A stretch of 64,000 nucleotides of DNA from positions 1 to 64,000 of the forward strand of contig NZ_LUJK01000004.1 of NCBI RefSeq assembly GCF_001601825.1, in the 5' to 3' direction. The notes under the pieces are model-generated. The model did no database searches and was not told the DNA's origin. It worked only from the letters and a program-made list of their open reading frames with translations. This DNA is from Limnobacter sp. CACIAM 66H1. Its GTDB lineage: Bacteria; Pseudomonadota; Gammaproteobacteria; Burkholderiales; Burkholderiaceae_B. Numbering within the stretch: position 1 is the first letter of the stretch; each line of letters starts with the position of its first letter. Shown here piece by piece: positions 34,049 through 43,793 of this stretch. The position numbers and the translations under genes are program-made.

Positions 34049-34985
34049 GCGGTTTGGTTTCCGTCAGTGTCGATGCCAACCAAGGCGTTGGCGAATTCCC
34101 GGGGGCTGAAAGGGCGCAAATCGCCCAGCTTCTCGCCCACGCCAATAAAGGCAACTGGCACGCGGGTGCTCATGCTCATGGCTGCCAGGATTCCGCCTTT
34201 GGCCGTGCCGTCCAGTTTGGTGACCACCAGCGCGGTCAGTGTAAGTGCATCGTTGAATGCCTTGATTTGTTGCAAGGCGTTTGACCATTGGTGGCATCCA
34301 CCACCAGCACAATTTCATGTGGCGCATCCATCTTGGCTTTGCCCAGCACTTTCTTGATTTTCTTCAACTCTTCCATCAGATGAAGCTGCGTGGGCAGGCG
34401 GCCAGCGGTGTCCACAATCACGATGTGGCTGTTGCGAGAAATTCCGGACTGCACCGAATCAAATGCCACTGCTGCGGGGTCTCCACCTTGCGCTGAAATG
34501 ACGTCTACGCTGCTGCGATTGGCCCACACATCCAGTTGCTCGCGGGCTGCAGCGCGAAAGGTGTCGCCAGCGGCCAGCAGAACGGAGTAACCAATTTCCG
34601 CGTAATGATTGGCCAATTTGCCAATGCTGGTAGTTTTGCCTGCACCGTTCACACCCACCACCATCATGACCAAGGGGCGAGCGCGGTCTACACCCATGCT
34701 GGTTTCCAGGGGGCGGAGCAGGTCAAATACAGCGTCGCGCAGCACCAAGCGAACATCCTCAGGCCGGGTCAGGCCTTTCTGGTACACCGTGTCGCGTACT
34801 TTCTGCATCAGCAGTTCAGTGGCGGGCAAACCGCAATCGGCCAACAGAAGGCGCTCTTCCATTTCTTCGAAAAAGGCTTCATCGACTTTTTCGCCGGTGA
34901 ACATGGAGGTGAGGCCGGAACGGGTTTTGGTCAAGCCCGATTTCAAACGACCAAGCCAGTCCTGTCTCTGCCCAGGAATCTGCAT
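34045..34985 (-). pseudogene. ftsY: Signal-recognition-particle receptor FtsY, frameshifted
   Basis: Docks ribosome-SRP complexes at the membrane. The first part (ATG 34985 to about 34280) holds an NG domain with VVGVNGAGKTTSIGKLA, DTFRAAAREQL and VDTAGRLPTQLHLM. The frame breaks right after VVDATNGQ and the expected NALQQIKAFNDALTLT continues in the next frame, with VVTKLDGTAKGGI, to 34045. Adding one T to the run of three at 34280-34282 (plus strand) restores a single reading frame. FtsY is essential, so this is more likely a base-calling error than a dead gene. GGAG lies six bases before ATG 34985. Confidence 0.9.
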
Positions 34986-35101
34986 GTAAAACTCCAATTG
35001 AGGAAACTAAGCGGTGCGAACGACTGTCACACAGCGAGATGTTGAATGACTTATTCTACCATTGAGCTTAAAACGGACGTTTGCTGTAAAAGGTGTCTTG
35101 A

Positions 35102-36515
35102 ATGATAAAAACAGGTTTTCAACTGAATAGGCGTTGGGCAGCACTGGCCACCGGTGCTTTGCTGATTGCAGGTTCTCAATTGTTGATGGTTAACGCTGCC
35201 CGGGCGGCAGATGGCGATGTCACCGAATACACACTGAAAAATGGCCTGCGTGTGGTGGTGAAGGAAGACCACCGCTCGCCCACAGTGGCGCACATGGTGT
35301 GGTACAAGGCCGGCTCGATTGACGAGTACAACGGCACCACAGGCGTGGCCCATGTGCTTGAGCACATGATGTTCAAGGAGACGAAAAACCTCAAGGTGGG
35401 TGAGTTCTCTGAAACCGTGGCGGCCTTGGGCGGACGGGACAACGCCTTTACCAGCCGTGATTACACCGCTTACTTTCAGCAGCTGCAGGCCAAAGACTTG
35501 AGCAAGGTCATGGCGCTTGAGGCGGACCGCATGGCCAACCTGGTGTTGAGCGAAAGCGAGTTTGAAAAAGAAATCAAGGTGGTGATGGAGGAGCGCCGTT
35601 ACCGCACCGACGACCAAGCCACCGGCAAGCTCTATGAGGCTTTCATGGCAACCGCCTTCCAGGCCAACCCCACACGCACGCCGGTGATTGGCTGGATGAG
35701 CGACCTTGAAGCCATGACCTACAAGGATGCACGCAAATGGTATGACACCTGGTACACACCCCAGAATGCAGTACTGGTGGTGGTGGGCGATGTGCAACCC
35801 GCCGAGGTAAAAGCCATGGCTGAAAAAAACCTATGGCAAGGTAAAACCCAAGAAGCTGGAAGAGCGCAAGCCTCAAGAGGAGCCCAGGCAAGAGGGCATA
35901 CGCCGTGTGCAGGTAAAGGCACCTGCTGAAAACCCCTACCTGATCATGGGTTTCAAAGTGCCCAAGCTGGAGAATGTGTTGAAAGACCGTGATGCCTATT
36001 CGCTGGCAGTGCTAAGTGCAGTGCTGGATGGCTATTCTGGTGCGCGTTTGAATCGCGAGTTGGTGCAAAACCAGAAAGTGGCCTTGCAGGCCGGAGCCAG
36101 CTATGACATGACAGGCCGTGGCCCGTCGCTGTTTTATTTGGACGGCGCACCTGCCCCAGGCCAGACCGTGGAGGCCTTGGAAAAAGCTTTGTTGGCCCAA
36201 GTGAAAAAGGTGGCTGATGAGGGCGTGAGTGAGGCTGAACTGGCCCGCGTGAAAGCGCAGCTGATTGCCAGCCAGGTGTACAAGCGGGATTCCGTGTATG
36301 GGCAGGCTGTTGAAATTGGCCAGAATGTGACCATCGGTTTTGAGGTGGGCGATATTGACCGGATGATTGAACAAATCAAAACCGTGACAGCTCAGGAAGT
36401 TCAGTATGCCGCGCAGAAATTCTTTGATCAGGACCAGTTGACAGTGGGCACCTTGTTCCCGCTGCCCATTGACCCCAACAAGAAAGATGCGCCACCCAAG
36501 GGTTTGACTCATTAA
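35102..36515 (+). pseudogene. M16 zinc metallopeptidase (active subunit), frameshifted
   Basis: Periplasmic peptidase of the insulinase/processing-peptidase family. Signal peptide about residues 1-36. The zinc motif is intact, His84-x-x-Glu87-His88 (HVLEHMMF), with a downstream glutamate region EKEIKVVMEERRYR. The frame breaks at a run of seven adenines (35823-35829). Removing one adenine joins KAMAEK to TYGKVKPKK and on to the second half (VKAPAENPYLIMGFK...), ending at 36515. The full length of about 470 residues is normal. It pairs with an inactive M16 gene directly downstream. Confidence 0.88.
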
Positions 36516-36517
36516 GT

Positions 36518-36549
36518 AACTGAGTGAGCAACTGAGTAAGCAATTGAGC
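36518..36549 (+). repeat. Short 12-base tandem repeat between the M16 genes
   Basis: AACTGAGTGAGC and AACTGAGTAAGC in tandem, followed by AATTGAGC, between the two peptidase genes. A related GTGAGAA/AATGAGAA stretch lies just after the second M16 gene. No hairpin or T run is apparent. Confidence 0.6.
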
Positions 36550-36560
36550 ACCAACAAGTC

Positions 36561-37928
36561 ATGCAGGGATTTACAACCATGTTGAGTAGCAAGAACAAAG
36601 TATTCATTCGCGGCTTGTTTGCCGCTGGGGCCACCGCAGCTGCCGTGTTTGCAGCGCCTGCCAATGCCGCATTGCCGATTGAAAGCTGGACGGCGGCCAG
36701 CGGTGCGAAAGTGATGTTTATGCGCGCGGAAGCGTTGCCCATGCTGGATGTACGTGTGGACTTCCCGGCAGGTAGCCGTGCTGACCCCAAGGGCAAAGAG
36801 GGCTTGGCGAGCGCCACCGGCGACATGATTGGTCGGGGTGCAGAAGGCCTTTCCGAGAATGACATTGCCGATGGTTTTGCCGACACGGGCGCGCAGTTCT
36901 CTGGTGGGGCCAGCAGCGATTCCGCCGGGGTGCAATTGCGTACATTGACTTCCGAGCCCGAGTTTTCAAAAGCAATTTCCCTGATGAAAACCGTGCTTCA
37001 AAAGCCGGTTTTCAACGCCGACATTCTGGCGCGTGAAACAGCACGCAGTGTGGCTGGCCTGAAAGAGGCATTGACCAAGCCCGACACCTTGGCCGACCGT
37101 GCGTTTGCCACGGCGCTTTACCCGAATCACCCATACGGCACGCACACCACCGAAGCAAGCTTGAACGCCATTACCGTGGCTGATGTAGAGCAGTTTTACA
37201 AAACCCGCTACCTGGGTAACAAGGCGGTGGTCTCGCTCGTGGGCAACATTACCCGTGCACAGGCCGAGCAGCTGGCCAATGAACTCACCGCTGGTTTGCC
37301 AAAAGGTGAGCTACAAGGCAACCCCTTGGGAGGTGCCGACTATCAAGAATTGCAGGCGGCCATGAAAGGGCAAACCATTCAGATTGACCACCCTGCTGCG
37401 CAAAGCCATATTTTGATGGGCCTGCCTGCCATGCGCCGTGGCGCGCCGGATTATTTTGATTTGCTGGTGGCCAATCACATTCTGGGGGGCGGTGGTTTTG
37501 TGTCGCGCCTCATGGACGAAATTCGCGAGAAACGCGGCTTGGCCTACAGCACCTATTCTTACTTCATGCCGGCAGGCGATGCTGGCCCATTCCAGGCCGG
37601 CGTGCAGACCAAAAAAGAGTCGACTGCTGAGGCAGTACAAATCATGCGAAGAACCATTCTTGATTTTATCGAGAAGGGCCCCACACAAGCCGAACTGAAC
37701 GCAGCCAAACAAAACCTGATTGGCGGCTTTCCCCTGCGGATCGACAGCAATGGCAAGTTGCTGGGCAATATCTCCATGATGGGCCTGCATGGCCTGCCAC
37801 TGAACTACCTTGACAACTGGACTGCCGAGATTGAGAAGGTGACCGTTCAAAGCGCGCGGGAGGCCTTTGCCCGGCACGTGAAAGCGGACAAGCTGGTGAC
37901 TGTGGTGGTGGGTGGAAAGGTTGAGTGA
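36561..37928 (+). CDS. M16-family peptidase, probably inactive partner subunit
   Basis: 455-residue periplasmic protein with a signal peptide cut after NAA near residue 36. The fold is M16, with the family's substrate-binding segment FVSRLMDEIREKRGLAYS. The zinc motif HxxEH is missing: the equivalent segment reads GLASATGDMIGRG. In two-chain M16 enzymes one chain carries zinc and the other holds substrate, which fits the active partner just upstream. ATG 36561 is used; an in-frame ATG at 36579 is equally plausible. Confidence 0.85.
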   Translation: MQGFTTMLSSKNKVFIRGLFAAGATAAAVFAAPANAALPIESWTAASGAKVMFMRAEALPMLDVRVDFPAGSRADPKGKEGLASATGDMIGRGAEGLSENDIADGFADTGAQFSGGASSDSAGVQLRTLTSEPEFSKAISLMKTVLQKPVFNADILARETARSVAGLKEALTKPDTLADRAFATALYPNHPYGTHTTEASLNAITVADVEQFYKTRYLGNKAVVSLVGNITRAQAEQLANELTAGLPKGELQGNPLGGADYQELQAAMKGQTIQIDHPAAQSHILMGLPAMRRGAPDYFDLLVANHILGGGGFVSRLMDEIREKRGLAYSTYSYFMPAGDAGPFQAGVQTKKESTAEAVQIMRRTILDFIEKGPTQAELNAAKQNLIGGFPLRIDSNGKLLGNISMMGLHGLPLNYLDNWTAEIEKVTVQSAREAFARHVKADKLVTVVVGGKVE

Positions 37929-37958
37929 GAAGCTGAATGAGAAGGCTGGGCAAGCACG

Positions 37959-38564
37959 TTGAATAAGCTAAGAATAATCGGCGGGGTTTGGCGCCGACAC
38001 ATGCTGCCGATTGCGCCGGTCGAGGGTCTGAGGCCAACGCCGGATCGGGTGCGCGAGACTGTATTCAACTGGCTGGGACAAGACTGCACCGGCATGCAAG
38101 TGCTCGATTTGTACGCAGGCACAGGTGCTTTGGGTTTTGAGGCGGCCTCGCGTGGGGCAAGCGAGGTGCTGCTGGTAGAGCAAAACCGCCAGGTGGTTGC
38201 CCAGTTGCAGCAGAACAAAGCTTACCTGTTGTCGAAATGGCCTGCCGCAGAGGGCAATGCCCCGTCCGTCCAGGTTGACGCCAATGATGCACTCGCATGC
38301 CTGAAACGCTTGGCCGGTGGGGGTAAGCAATTCGACTTGGTGGCGCTTGACCCCCCCTTTCGAAGTGATTTGATGCAGTCCACCCTGCCGCTGATCAAAG
38401 CAGTGTTAAAGCCACAGGGCTTGGTGTACGCCGAATGGCATGAAAACCTGTTTGCCAATGAGGAAGCACTGTGCAAGGCGTTGAATGTTCAAGAAATTGA
38501 TGCTTTGCGTCATTTAAAAGCAGGCCAAGTGCATGCGCATTTGTTCGCCCTGCCTGCTGTGTGA
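37959..38564 (+). CDS. rsmD: 16S rRNA (guanine966-N2)-methyltransferase
   Basis: Methylates G966 of 16S rRNA using S-adenosylmethionine. 201 residues: RIIGGVWRRHMLPI at the N-terminus, PTPDRVRETVFNWL, SAM-binding VLDLYAGTGALGFEAASRG, and the catalytic DPPF in LVALDPPFRSD. It starts with TTG in a short gap after the M16 gene and precedes coaD by 59 bases, the usual gene order. Confidence 0.92.
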   Translation: MNKLRIIGGVWRRHMLPIAPVEGLRPTPDRVRETVFNWLGQDCTGMQVLDLYAGTGALGFEAASRGASEVLLVEQNRQVVAQLQQNKAYLLSKWPAAEGNAPSVQVDANDALACLKRLAGGGKQFDLVALDPPFRSDLMQSTLPLIKAVLKPQGLVYAEWHENLFANEEALCKALNVQEIDALRHLKAGQVHAHLFALPAV

Positions 38565-38623
38565 TACAAAGCGGGGATAGAGCAGTATCACGCGAATAAA
38601 ACCCTTTGATATGGAGATCAGCG

Positions 38624-39127
38624 ATGCGCATTGCTGTATATCCCGGAACATTTGATCCACTGACCCGCGGCCATGAAGATTTGGTGCGTCGCGGCGCGAA
38701 AATATTCGACAAACTGGTGGTTGGTGTGGCCGATAGCCCCAACAAAAAACCTTTCTTCACCATGGATGAGCGCGTTCAAATTGCGCGCGAAGTACTGAGC
38801 CACTACCCCAATGTAGAGGTGAAAGGTTTCAAGGGTTTGCTCAAGGACTTTGTTCGCTCCAACAATGCCAATGTGATTATTCGTGGCTTGCGTGCGGTGA
38901 GCGATTTTGAGTACGAGTTTCAAATGGCGGGTATGAACCGGTATTTGCTGCCCGATGTGGAAACCATGTTCCTGACCCCTTCAGACCAGTACCAGTTTAT
39001 TTCCGGCACCATTGTGCGTGAAATCGCCTCCCTGGGTGGCGATGTCAGCAAGTTTGTGTTTCCGTCGGTTGAACATTGGCTGAACCAGAAGCTGGGCCTG
39101 ACCCCTCCGCAGGTGATCAACAAGTAA
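38624..39127 (+). CDS. coaD: Phosphopantetheine adenylyltransferase
   Basis: Fourth step of coenzyme A synthesis, transferring AMP to 4'-phosphopantetheine. The 167-residue enzyme has [16 protein letters not shown] (the T/HxGH nucleotidyltransferase motif), [19 protein letters not shown], and the [10 protein letters not shown] signature. ATG 38624 has GGAGA upstream; an earlier TTG in frame at 38606 is not needed. It is closely followed by a ferredoxin gene. Confidence 0.95.
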   Translation: MRIAVYPGTFDPLTRGHEDLVRRGAKIFDKLVVGVADSPNKKPFFTMDERVQIAREVLSHYPNVEVKGFKGLLKDFVRSNNANVIIRGLRAVSDFEYEFQMAGMNRYLLPDVETMFLTPSDQYQFISGTIVREIASLGGDVSKFVFPSVEHWLNQKLGLTPPQVINK

Positions 39128-39415
<288 letters not shown>

Positions 39416-39513
39416 TGGCTGTTGACAGAAGCAACCCTTCTTGTCTGATTAGAGAATCTTCCCTGGATTGTTGAAAAGCCGTTTCTATAATCATTCTTTG
39501 TAGAACTGGGCTT

Positions 39514-39533
39514 TGTACGAAATTTGTCGTACA
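39514..39533. promoter_or_regulatory. Palindromic operator upstream of the zinc-ribbon gene
   Basis: TGTACGA (39514-39520) and TCGTACA (39527-39533) form a perfect seven-base inverted repeat with a six-base spacer, about 65 bases upstream of the likely start at 39598. This is a good dimeric-regulator site, perhaps for autoregulation. A sigma-70-like TTTCTATAAT lies upstream (39482-39491), so the site would sit downstream of transcription start and could act as a block. Confidence 0.55.
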
Positions 39534-39597
39534 TTTTTTACTTTTTAGAGCCTGACGCTTGGTTTATCAGTGTTCATAAATAGATCTGGAAATTGTC

Positions 39598-39654
39598 ATG
39601 AAACTGTTCATTGATGGCGAAAAAAGCCGTGCGATTTGTAGTCATTGAAAGGAC
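39598..39654 (+). other. In-frame upstream segment ending in TGA, part of the zinc-ribbon gene
   Basis: ATG 39598 has GGA seven bases upstream and reads 16 codons (MKLFIDGEKSRAICSH) to a TGA at 39646, then continues in the same frame as KDMVPV and so on. The TGA stands where a cysteine would complete a CxxC zinc knuckle, matched by a second CxxC (CDVC) about 30 residues later. The intact frame therefore looks like a 205-residue protein interrupted by one stop codon. Confidence 0.6.
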
Positions 39655-40215
39655 ATGGTTCCAGTCACTTTTATGCGCCGAGATGTGCCATTTAGTGATG
39701 GGAAAGGTGCGGCACAAGATATTTTGGTAGGTGTGTGTGATGTGTGTGACCAGGTGGTGTCAATACCGGCACAGTCCACTCCAGCTATTTCTGAATCGCG
39801 GAAAAAGGCACTGAAATCGATTGAAGTCCGATTGCCCGCTATCTATTTGGACGTGCTTGACCTCGCGGCCTTCACGCTCGAGCCTGAGTCTTCTCCAGAT
39901 TTTCGAAAAGATCTGATTTGTTATTACATTCATGATTTGGCCCAAGATCCAAATCGGATACAACGGCTGTTCAATGCGCACAAGCTTTCAGTTGTCAATT
40001 TTTCTTCCAAGAACATAAAAATTCCGAGCAAGCGATTGTCGATGAAAGTATCTGAAAAATTGAAGACGGAACTCCGAAGTCTGGAAGATGAGACCGAGCT
40101 CAGTACTACTGAGCTCTTGAAGTCCGTGGTGTGCGACATTCAACGTGAAGTTTTGGAGAAGCCTAGATCAAGTAAAATCAAAACTTTGCAGTTTCTGGCA
40201 TCCGTTGCTCTTTAG
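39655..40215 (+). CDS. Zinc-ribbon hypothetical protein, N-terminus cut by an in-frame TGA
   Basis: 186 residues as read from ATG 39655, whose AAGGA is only one base from the start and so is a poor ribosome site. The frame continues upstream to ATG 39598 through a TGA. The N-terminal part has CDVCDQVVSIPAQSTP; the middle is helical (LPAIYLDVLDLAAFTLEPE), and the end has a ribbon-helix-helix-like stretch (VSEKLKTELRSLEDETELST). The family is not recognised, but a zinc ribbon plus a helical C-terminus resembles MqsA-like regulators. The stop overlaps the end of the convergent gene by four bases. Confidence 0.6.
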   Translation: MVPVTFMRRDVPFSDGKGAAQDILVGVCDVCDQVVSIPAQSTPAISESRKKALKSIEVRLPAIYLDVLDLAAFTLEPESSPDFRKDLICYYIHDLAQDPNRIQRLFNAHKLSVVNFSSKNIKIPSKRLSMKVSEKLKTELRSLEDETELSTTELLKSVVCDIQREVLEKPRSSKIKTLQFLASVAL

Positions 40216-41441
40216 GGAGTTGCTGCGAGGATTGGACACAACACCAAACTCGAATTCTCCAACGGCTTTTCGTCAAGTACCCTAAACCAGCCTTCTTGCC
40301 AGGCCCAGTAAGGCTTGTCTTCCCGTATGGCAGCTTCATCCGCATTGCAGTTCAATTCACGAACTTGCGCTTCAGCAGGAATACCTTCGCTGCCCTTTAT
40401 GGTTTCGGGTTGTAATTCAAGCAAACCTTCTGATGCCATGTAGTTCATGTTGAAGGTCCAGGCCTGGGCATCCTCGTGGGTGTAGGTCCATTCGGCTTTG
40501 TTCAGGGTCCAGTTTTGCGCGGGCAGGCCACCCTCAAATTGTTGGGCAGAAAATGCGGCCTGGTGTGTTTCAGGCAAATCGTCTCGACGCACATAGGTAC
40601 GAAGGTTTTCACCATGCAATTTGATAAAAGGCGCACCTTCTCCGTTGTTGGCTTGCGCTAGCCGCAACACCAGCAGGTCTTGCTCGGCAGTGCCGGTCCA
40701 CGGGAAACCATTCCATTGACCGTCAATATCGATTTTCAATTGTTTGAGTGAAATTTCGCGCATGGGGCCCGCTTCAGTTTGCGCATTCATGGCGATGTAC
40801 AGCTGATTGTTCTCTTGTGGGGTGTTGATACTCACGCGCCAACCCAGATTGAACTGATTGTCTGGAGTGCTGTTGCCCACTTTAAACTTGAACTGCTCCA
40901 GTTTGCCGCTCAGTTCTTGCTGGGCTTCGGGGTTATTCACCATGAACTGGGCCTGTTCAAGTTCCAGTGAATTCAAAGCAAGTTCGGGCGTAAAAAAACC
41001 GGGGTTGGCCACTTGCGTGCTTTGCCAGGCCCGAGCAGCCAGCGCCACTGGCAGCACAGGTGTACAACTCAAGCTGGGTTGGCTGCAGTCGGAATCTTTC
41101 TCGGCCCGAGCCGCCAGGCCTTTGATGGTCAGTGACTCCACTTGAATTCGGCCCAGCTTGATCGACTCCATGGCGTTCATGCCCAGTCGGATCAAACCCA
41201 CTTGCAGGTTCTCCTTGCGGGTGGGGTCATCCACTTCTATTTCAGAAATGATCAATTGCGGTTTCAAGGAAAGCGCTAGCACCACGCGTTTTACATCAAT
41301 ACGCTGGTCAGCGTACTGATTGCGAACGCTGTTGAGTTTGGGTTCCCAGAGGAAGCGTGGAACAACCACACCGTGAGCCAGTACGGCTCCAACAAGCAGG
41401 ATGACAAGCGCGAGAATGGACCACTTCAGGGCTTTGGACAT
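40212..41441 (-). CDS. Hypothetical AsmA/DUF748-like membrane-anchored protein
   Basis: 409 residues with one N-terminal membrane helix (WSILALVILLVGAVLAHGVVV) and a large periplasmic, beta-rich domain. The pattern of a short helix then RIDVKRVVLALSLKPQLIIS and LGRIQVESLTIKGLAARA resembles the N-terminal lipid-transport-like fold of AsmA-type proteins. I infer only a periplasmic envelope role. It lies convergent to the zinc-ribbon gene, with ychF downstream on the same strand after a terminator. Confidence 0.65.
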   Translation of the reverse strand: MSKALKWSILALVILLVGAVLAHGVVVPRFLWEPKLNSVRNQYADQRIDVKRVVLALSLKPQLIISEIEVDDPTRKENLQVGLIRLGMNAMESIKLGRIQVESLTIKGLAARAEKDSDCSQPSLSCTPVLPVALAARAWQSTQVANPGFFTPELALNSLELEQAQFMVNNPEAQQELSGKLEQFKFKVGNSTPDNQFNLGWRVSINTPQENNQLYIAMNAQTEAGPMREISLKQLKIDIDGQWNGFPWTGTAEQDLLVLRLAQANNGEGAPFIKLHGENLRTYVRRDDLPETHQAAFSAQQFEGGLPAQNWTLNKAEWTYTHEDAQAWTFNMNYMASEGLLELQPETIKGSEGIPAEAQVRELNCNADEAAIREDKPYWAWQEGWFRVLDEKPLENSSLVLCPILAATP

Positions 41442-41495
41442 GGTGGGGTACTGCGAGTGAATACTTGCATTACCGTAGCACAGAAATGTGCAGGT

Positions 41496-41520
41496 AAAAA
41501 AACAAGGCCCCGAAGGGCCT
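41496..41520 (-). terminator. Terminator downstream of ychF
   Basis: AGGCCC / GGGCCT with a CGAA tetraloop, preceded on the plus strand by a run of adenines that reads as the T run on the minus strand. It ends the ychF transcript. Confidence 0.8.
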
Positions 41521-41536
41521 GGTCTTATTGGTTCAT

Positions 41537-42628
41537 TTACACATTGAACAGGAAGTTGAGTACGTCGCCGTCCTTCACCACATATTCTTTGCCTTCCGCT
41601 CGCATTTTGCCAGCTTCCTTGGCACCGTTTTCACCTTTGAACTGAATGTAGTCATCGAATGCAATGGTTTGGGCGCGAATAAAGCCACGTTCAAAATCGG
41701 TGTGAATGACGCCGGCGGCTTTGGGGGCCGTGTCGCCAATTTTGATGGTCCAGGCGCGTACTTCCTTGACACCCGCTGTGAAGTACGTTTGCAGACCCAG
41801 CAGTTTGAAACCCGCGCGAATGACGCGGTTCAGGCCAGGTTCAGTCATGCCCATGTCAGACAGAAATTCCATTTTATCGGCGTCGTCCAGATCGGCAATT
41901 TCCGCTTCAATGGCGGCGCACACCGCAACCACGGGTGCATTCTGCTTGGCGGCATATTCCTGCAAGCGCTCAAGGTACGGGTTGTTCTCGAAGCCGTCTT
42001 CTGCAACGTTGGCCACGTACATGGCGGGCTTGGCCGTGATCAAGCCGAAGCTTTTAATGGCGAACAGTTCCTCAGCGTCCAGGCCCAAGGCGCGCACAGG
42101 TTTGGCTTCGTTCAACTGGGCTTCACAGCGCTGCAGAATGGCCAGAATTTTTGCGGCGTCTTTGTCGTTTGCGCGAGCCTGTTTGGCATAACGGTGTACC
42201 GCTTTTTCCACCGTGCCCATGTCAGCCAAACACAATTCAGTTTCAATGGTTTCAATGTCGGAGAGCGGATCTACACGACCATTCACGTGAATCACATTGT
42301 CGTCTTCAAAACAACGCACCACGTTGACGATTGCGTCGGTTTCTCGAATGTGAGCCAAAAACTGATTGCCCAAGCCTTCGCCCTTTGATGCGCCCGCCAC
42401 CAGGCCAGCGATGTCTACAAATTCAACAGTGGCTGGCACAATGCGCTCGGGTTTCACAATGTCGGCAAGCTGTTGCAAGCGTGCGTCGGGCACTTCAACC
42501 ATGCCCACGTTCGGTTCGATTGTGCAGAAGGGATAGTTTTCTGCCGCAATGCCCGCTTTGGTCAGCGCGTTGAACAGGGTGGATTTACCGACGTTGGGAA
42601 GGCCAACGATGCCGCATTTGAGAGTCAT
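41537..42628 (-). CDS. ychF: Redox-regulated ATPase YchF (OLA1 family)
   Basis: 363-residue translation-associated P-loop ATPase. G1 motif [15 protein letters not shown]2/G3 segments [20 protein letters not shown], an NxxE-type in place of NKxD ([10 protein letters not shown]), and a C-terminal TGS domain ([16 protein letters not shown]). The length and motif order are standard. It is followed downstream by a terminator and upstream by the patatin-like gene and pth. Confidence 0.95.
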   Translation of the reverse strand: MTLKCGIVGLPNVGKSTLFNALTKAGIAAENYPFCTIEPNVGMVEVPDARLQQLADIVKPERIVPATVEFVDIAGLVAGASKGEGLGNQFLAHIRETDAIVNVVRCFEDDNVIHVNGRVDPLSDIETIETELCLADMGTVEKAVHRYAKQARANDKDAAKILAILQRCEAQLNEAKPVRALGLDAEELFAIKSFGLITAKPAMYVANVAEDGFENNPYLERLQEYAAKQNAPVVAVCAAIEAEIADLDDADKMEFLSDMGMTEPGLNRVIRAGFKLLGLQTYFTAGVKEVRAWTIKIGDTAPKAAGVIHTDFERGFIRAQTIAFDDYIQFKGENGAKEAGKMRAEGKEYVVKDGDVLNFLFNV

Positions 42629-42674
42629 GAGAATTCGCTAAGTGCTTAATTGAATGGGGTGAATTGTACCGCGC

Positions 42675-43793
42675 CTAGCGATTCACGTTGGCAAGCCAGG
42701 TTGAAAAGTCTTCTGCCATGCGTTCGCTTTCGCGAATTGCCGCCTGCCACAGTGGTATACGAATGCGGTGGTCAAATTTGTAGCGCTTGAAGTCACTTCG
42801 ATCCGGAATTTTCTTGGCTGGCAGGCGCTTCACGAATTCAGGTGAGGGACACACCAGAATGACATTGCTCATCCACTCGGGTTTGGCTTTGCGTACTTTT
42901 AAAAACTTGTCCAGCCAACCCGGTGTAACTGTGGGCGCAAAGTGCGGGTATAGCACCAGACCGTCGAGTCGATGATAGGGTAGGGCCAGGTGATAATCGG
43001 TCAAGCCACCGTCCCAGAACGGGCCCTCGTGGTATTTCACTTCCGGGTGGTTTTCACGGAGGGCCAGTGCAATTTTATGAACCGGGTTCAGCACAAACGG
43101 AATACTGCCGCTGGCCAACAAGGCGTCGTGAATGTTCAATGCATCCAGATCTTCGATTCTGGTGGGAATGCGATCAAAGGGCTGCTTGAGCCAATCGGTG
43201 TGGGCTCCCGGGCTTTGAAACACCCATCGCTCGAAATAGCTGGAAAGGCGATTGCGGTTAACGCTGTTGGCCAATACTGCGCTGGCAAAGCCTCGCTTGC
43301 GGGCGCGCTGCTGCTGCGCGTGGTGCAGCGGTGTGAGCCCTTTGTTGACCCACACCAGCAATTCTTTGCCAGTCGGCTTTACCATGTGCTGCGCTTCCTC
43401 GGCCACCACGGCCTGCACCATGGCCTGGCACACTCGACTGATCTCGAATCGGTCCACCCCCTTGGTGTAATTTTGTGCCTCGACATAGTGCTGCGCCAAC
43501 CGTTTGAGTGTGGCTGCCGGGTTGCTGCTGGCGGCGGCTGCCATGCGCCATGCACCGATGGAGGCACCAATCAATTGCAAGGGTTTTACACCATTGGCGG
43601 CACGGGTTTCGAGGTGGGACGCGCTCAACCACTCGTTGAACAAATACTGATCCAGCCCTTGCAAAATCAAACCTTTCGGACCCCCAGCAGCAGCGGGGAT
43701 GGCGCAAATGTCTTCCGGCTTTAGGCCCTTGTTGGCAATGTGCGCTTTGGCGCGATCGCCCAAAATAATCTGTATGCTGCTTCTCATGCGCAC
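42675..43793 (-). CDS. Patatin-like phospholipase
   Basis: 372-residue lipid hydrolase. The patatin domain has the oxyanion motif AAAGGPKG, nucleophile GASIG (Ser93 or so) and a catalytic aspartate in FWDGGLTDY. There is no signal peptide. The substrate is unknown. The start overlaps the pth stop by 10 bases, so it is probably co-transcribed with pth. An alternative start is six bases later. Confidence 0.87.
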   Translation of the reverse strand: MRMRSSIQIILGDRAKAHIANKGLKPEDICAIPAAAGGPKGLILQGLDQYLFNEWLSASHLETRAANGVKPLQLIGASIGAWRMAAAASSNPAATLKRLAQHYVEAQNYTKGVDRFEISRVCQAMVQAVVAEEAQHMVKPTGKELLVWVNKGLTPLHHAQQQRARKRGFASAVLANSVNRNRLSSYFERWVFQSPGAHTDWLKQPFDRIPTRIEDLDALNIHDALLASGSIPFVLNPVHKIALALRENHPEVKYHEGPFWDGGLTDYHLALPYHRLDGLVLYPHFAPTVTPGWLDKFLKVRKAKPEWMSNVILVCPSPEFVKRLPAKKIPDRSDFKRYKFDHRIRIPLWQAAIRESERMAEDFSTWLANVNR

